64,000 nucleotides of DNA, taken from NCBI GenBank assembly GCA_900766005.1, contig CAAFTU010000028.1, positions 13,032 to 77,031 on the forward strand, in the 5' to 3' direction. Source of the DNA: an uncultured Bacteroides sp. (GTDB taxonomy: Bacteria; Bacteroidota; Bacteroidia; Bacteroidales; Bacteroidaceae). The notes under the pieces are model-generated. The model ran no database searches, was not told the DNA's origin, and saw nothing but the letters and a program-made list of their open reading frames with translations. Numbering within the stretch: the stretch's first letter is position 1; each line of letters starts with the position of its first letter. Both the position numbers and the translations under genes were made by a program. Positions 61,554 through 64,000 of the stretch are shown here, in pieces.

Positions 61554-63860
61554 ATGAGAAGAATTCTTTTAATGATAATGATTTTGTGGCTGTCAGCCTG
61601 GGGGATAAACATAAACGCTCAAAAAGTCGGTCTGGTGCTGAGCGGCGGGGGCGCAAAAGGATTGACACACATCGGTATTATTCGTGCTCTGGAAGAAAAC
61701 AACATACCGATAGATTATATAGCAGGAACTTCCATGGGGGCCATTGTGGGTTCTATGTATGCCATGGGATATTCTCCGGATGACATGGAGGAGCTGCTGA
61801 AGTCGAAAGAGTTTAAACGGTGGTATTCGGGAGAAGTGGAAGAGAAATACGTGTATCATTTCAAGAAAAACCTTCCTACCCCTGAGTTTTTCAATCTCCG
61901 GTTTTCATTTAAGGATTCGCTGAAAAGCTTCAAGCCGCAGTTTCTGCCTACGAGTGTAGTGAACCCGATTCAGATGAACCTGGTGTTCGTCGACCTCTTT
62001 TCCCGTGCCACTGCAGCCTGTGACGGTAATTTCGACAACTTGCTTGTTCCTTTTCGCTGCATTGCTTCCGATGTGTATAATAAGAAGCAGCTTGTGATGA
62101 GAAAAGGTGACCTGGGAAATGCTGTCCGGGCATCGATGAGTTTTCCCTTCGTTTTCAAACCGATCGAAATAGACAGCATATTGGCTTATGACGGGGGAAT
62201 ATATAATAACTTTCCGACTGATGTGATGCGGGATGATTTTCATCCGGATATCATCATCGGCAGTGTGGTAGCTACCAATCCTACCAAGCCTAAGGAGAAC
62301 GACCTGATGAGTCAGATTGAAAACATGGTCATGCAACGGACGGATTATTCCATTCCTGATTCGGAAGGGGTTTGTATGACATTCAAATATGACGATGTTA
62401 ATCTGATGGACTTTCAGCGTATCGACGAACTGCATGACATTGGCTATAAGCGTACCCTCAGTTTGATGGACACCCTCAAGAAGCGGATTCATCGCCGTGT
62501 CGATATGGATAGCATCCGAAAGAGACGGATTGCTTTCCGTGAACGCTTGCCGGAGTTGCGTTTCAAGAACATCATTATCGACGGTGCAAATTCGCATCAG
62601 CAGGCTTATATCAAAAAAGAATTTCAGAAATCGGATAATGACGAGTTTACGTATGAAGATTTGAAAACAGGCTATTTCCGCCTGCTTTCCGACAAAATGA
62701 TCTCGGAAATCATCCCCCATGCTGTATATGATCCGAAAAGCAAAACCTATGATTTGTACCTAAAAGTAAAACTGGAAAACAATTTTGCAGTCAGATTGGG
62801 AGGAAATGTGTCTACTTCAAATTCCAATCAGATTTATCTGGGTTTAAGTTACCAGGACTTGAACTACTATGCCAAGGAATTTGTGCTGGACGGACAGGTG
62901 GGGAAAATATACAATAATATACAATTTATGGCCCGCATCGACTTTGCTACGGCCATTCCCACGTCATACCGATTCATTGCTTCTTTGAGTACATTCGACT
63001 ATTTTAAGAAAGATAAGCTGTTTTCGCGCTATAATAAGCCTGCATTCAACCAAAAGGATGAGCGTTTCTTGAAACTGAAGGTGGGATTGCCCTTCCTTTC
63101 CAGCAAACGGGCTGAATTTGGTATCGGAGTGGCTAAAATAGAAGACAATTACTTTCAGAAAAGCGTCATCGACTTCGGTAATGATAAGTTCGACAAGAGC
63201 GCATACAATTTATTTGGCGGTTCTATCAGCTTCAACGGAAGTACGCTGAATGCCCGTCAATACCCCACAAGCGGTTATCGGGAAGAACTGGTGGCTCAAG
63301 TCTTTGTAGGAAAAGAGCGCTTTTATCCTGGTGAAGGGTCGGTTGCACCCGACAAAGGAAAAAGACACCACTCCTGGCTGCAACTTTCCTATATGAAGGA
63401 GAAATACCATGGGATGGGCGAACATTGGACGTTAGGATGGTATTTCAAAGCCTTGTATGCGTCGAAAAACTTTTCGGAGAATTACACGGCCACAATGATG
63501 CAGGCTGGTGAATTCTCACCCACATTGCATAGCAAAATGACCTACAACGAAGCATTCCGTGCCAATCAGTTTGTGAGTGCAGGGGTGCGTCCTGTTTATC
63601 GACTAAATCAGATGTTCCACTTAAGAGGAGAATTCTACGGTTTTTTACCGATTTATCCGATAGAAAGGAATTCACTCAATAAAGCATATTACGGAAAAGC
63701 TTTTTCGAAGTTCGAATATTTAGGAGAAATTTCAGTTGTCTGCCAACTTCCTTTTGGAAACATCTCCGCTTACGTAAATCACTATAGCTCACCTAAAAAG
63801 GAGTGGAATGTAGGCTTAAGTTTGGGATGGCAACTGTTCAATTATCGCTTTATTGAATAA
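61554..63860 (+). CDS. Patatin-like phospholipase with C-terminal outer-membrane barrel
   Basis: 768 residues from the ATG at 61554, which starts a clean signal peptide (about 1-23, GININAQ); the frame extends 42 codons upstream but contains the promoter. The patatin domain has the oxyanion loop LVLSGGGAKGL (28-38), the nucleophile Ser60 in GTSMG (58-62) and the catalytic Asp213 in DGG. A POTRA-like region (about 340-410) and a 16-strand-type barrel with surface-antigen motifs (about 415-768) follow. This is the PlpD/FplA layout, a type Vd autotransporter-like lipase. Substrate is inferred to be phospholipid. Confidence 0.92.
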   Translation: MRRILLMIMILWLSAWGININAQKVGLVLSGGGAKGLTHIGIIRALEENNIPIDYIAGTSMGAIVGSMYAMGYSPDDMEELLKSKEFKRWYSGEVEEKYVYHFKKNLPTPEFFNLRFSFKDSLKSFKPQFLPTSVVNPIQMNLVFVDLFSRATAACDGNFDNLLVPFRCIASDVYNKKQLVMRKGDLGNAVRASMSFPFVFKPIEIDSILAYDGGIYNNFPTDVMRDDFHPDIIIGSVVATNPTKPKENDLMSQIENMVMQRTDYSIPDSEGVCMTFKYDDVNLMDFQRIDELHDIGYKRTLSLMDTLKKRIHRRVDMDSIRKRRIAFRERLPELRFKNIIIDGANSHQQAYIKKEFQKSDNDEFTYEDLKTGYFRLLSDKMISEIIPHAVYDPKSKTYDLYLKVKLENNFAVRLGGNVSTSNSNQIYLGLSYQDLNYYAKEFVLDGQVGKIYNNIQFMARIDFATAIPTSYRFIASLSTFDYFKKDKLFSRYNKPAFNQKDERFLKLKVGLPFLSSKRAEFGIGVAKIEDNYFQKSVIDFGNDKFDKSAYNLFGGSISFNGSTLNARQYPTSGYREELVAQVFVGKERFYPGEGSVAPDKGKRHHSWLQLSYMKEKYHGMGEHWTLGWYFKALYASKNFSENYTATMMQAGEFSPTLHSKMTYNEAFRANQFVSAGVRPVYRLNQMFHLRGEFYGFLPIYPIERNSLNKAYYGKAFSKFEYLGEISVVCQLPFGNISAYVNHYSSPKKEWNVGLSLGWQLFNYRFIE

Positions 63861-63887
63861 TTTTTTTCAAAATAAATCGGCAAAATG

Positions 63888-63918
63888 TTTGCATATTCAA
63901 AAAAAGTCCGTATCTTTG
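63888..63918 (+). promoter_or_regulatory. Promoter of tRNA-Arg
   Basis: TTTG (63888-63891), a 19-bp spacer and TATCTTTG (63911-63918) match the Bacteroidetes promoter consensus exactly. The tRNA starts about 21 bp later. Confidence 0.8.
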
Positions 63919-63939
63919 CGCCCGTTAAACAAAAACAAT

Positions 63940-64000
63940 GGCCGCGTAGCTCAACTGAATAGAGTAGCTGACTACGGATCAGCCGGTTACAGGTTTGAAT
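63940..64000 (+). tRNA. tRNA-Arg (anticodon ACG), truncated by the window end
   Basis: Starts GGCCGCG; D arm GCTC...GAGT. The anticodon stem GCTGA/TCAGC has loop CTACGGA (anticodon ACG, read as ICG after deamination). The window ends inside the T arm (ACAGG-TTTGAAT), so the 3' acceptor strand is missing. It reads CGN arginine codons. Confidence 0.93.

Overview
The window looks like a chromosome segment from a gut Bacteroidales bacterium, most likely Bacteroides or Phocaeicola. The evidence is the Bacteroidetes promoter element TAnnTTTG (often with TTTG about 19 bp upstream) before many genes, a complete Bat operon with the MoxR/DUF58 genes in front, a split lysO, a lineage-typical rpmB-rpmG-DUF4295 cluster, and a membrane-anchored HU protein with a LysM domain. 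I cannot name the species from sequence alone.

Left third (1-19 kb), transport and signalling: the 3' end of a MacB-type permease; a LytS/LytTR two-component pair; a secreted GH109-type protein; an OmpR-type regulator and HAMP histidine kinase followed by the Mg2+ P-type ATPase gene mgtA; and a leftward TolC-HlyD-permease-permease efflux operon with no ATPase gene in it. Then come a tRNA-Gly(CCC), an AAA/DUF234-like ATPase, the split lysine exporter LysO, and a small lipoprotein. Nearly every spacer in this part carries a short tandem repeat with a period of 8-40 bp.

Accessory region (19-31 kb): about 1.7 kb of repeat-rich non-coding DNA (40-bp tandem repeats, a perfect 44-bp palindrome, clusters of the decamer TGTCACGAAT) leads into a 10-kb island. 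A near-identical 38-bp direct repeat bounds the island (20551-20588 and 30677-30714). Its leftward operon encodes a radical SAM protein, a PLD-nuclease/helicase fusion, a 49-residue protein missed by length filters, a DndD-like SMC ATPase and a 153-residue protein. Its rightward operon encodes an HNH nuclease and a methyltransferase-HIT-helix-turn-helix fusion. I consider this the best candidate for an undescribed DNA modification or defence system: it has a DndD-type ATPase and a nuclease-helicase but no visible dndA, dndC or dndB, and a radical SAM enzyme takes their place.

Right half (31-64 kb), core genome: tamB; tsaD; cinA; rpmB-rpmG-DUF4295; ftsY-rimO; two HU-family genes (the second a HU-transmembrane-LysM fusion); the moxR-DUF58-batABCDE aerotolerance operon; a small helix-turn-helix gene; a TPR protein with gyrA; clpC; htpG; a patatin/outer-membrane-barrel protein; and the start of a tRNA-Arg(ACG). 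GyrA has Phe at residue 82, where Bacteroides normally has Ser; this substitution is known to give fluoroquinolone resistance.

Reading frames were followed by eye. Family assignments rest on visible motifs and remembered family features. No database search was possible.
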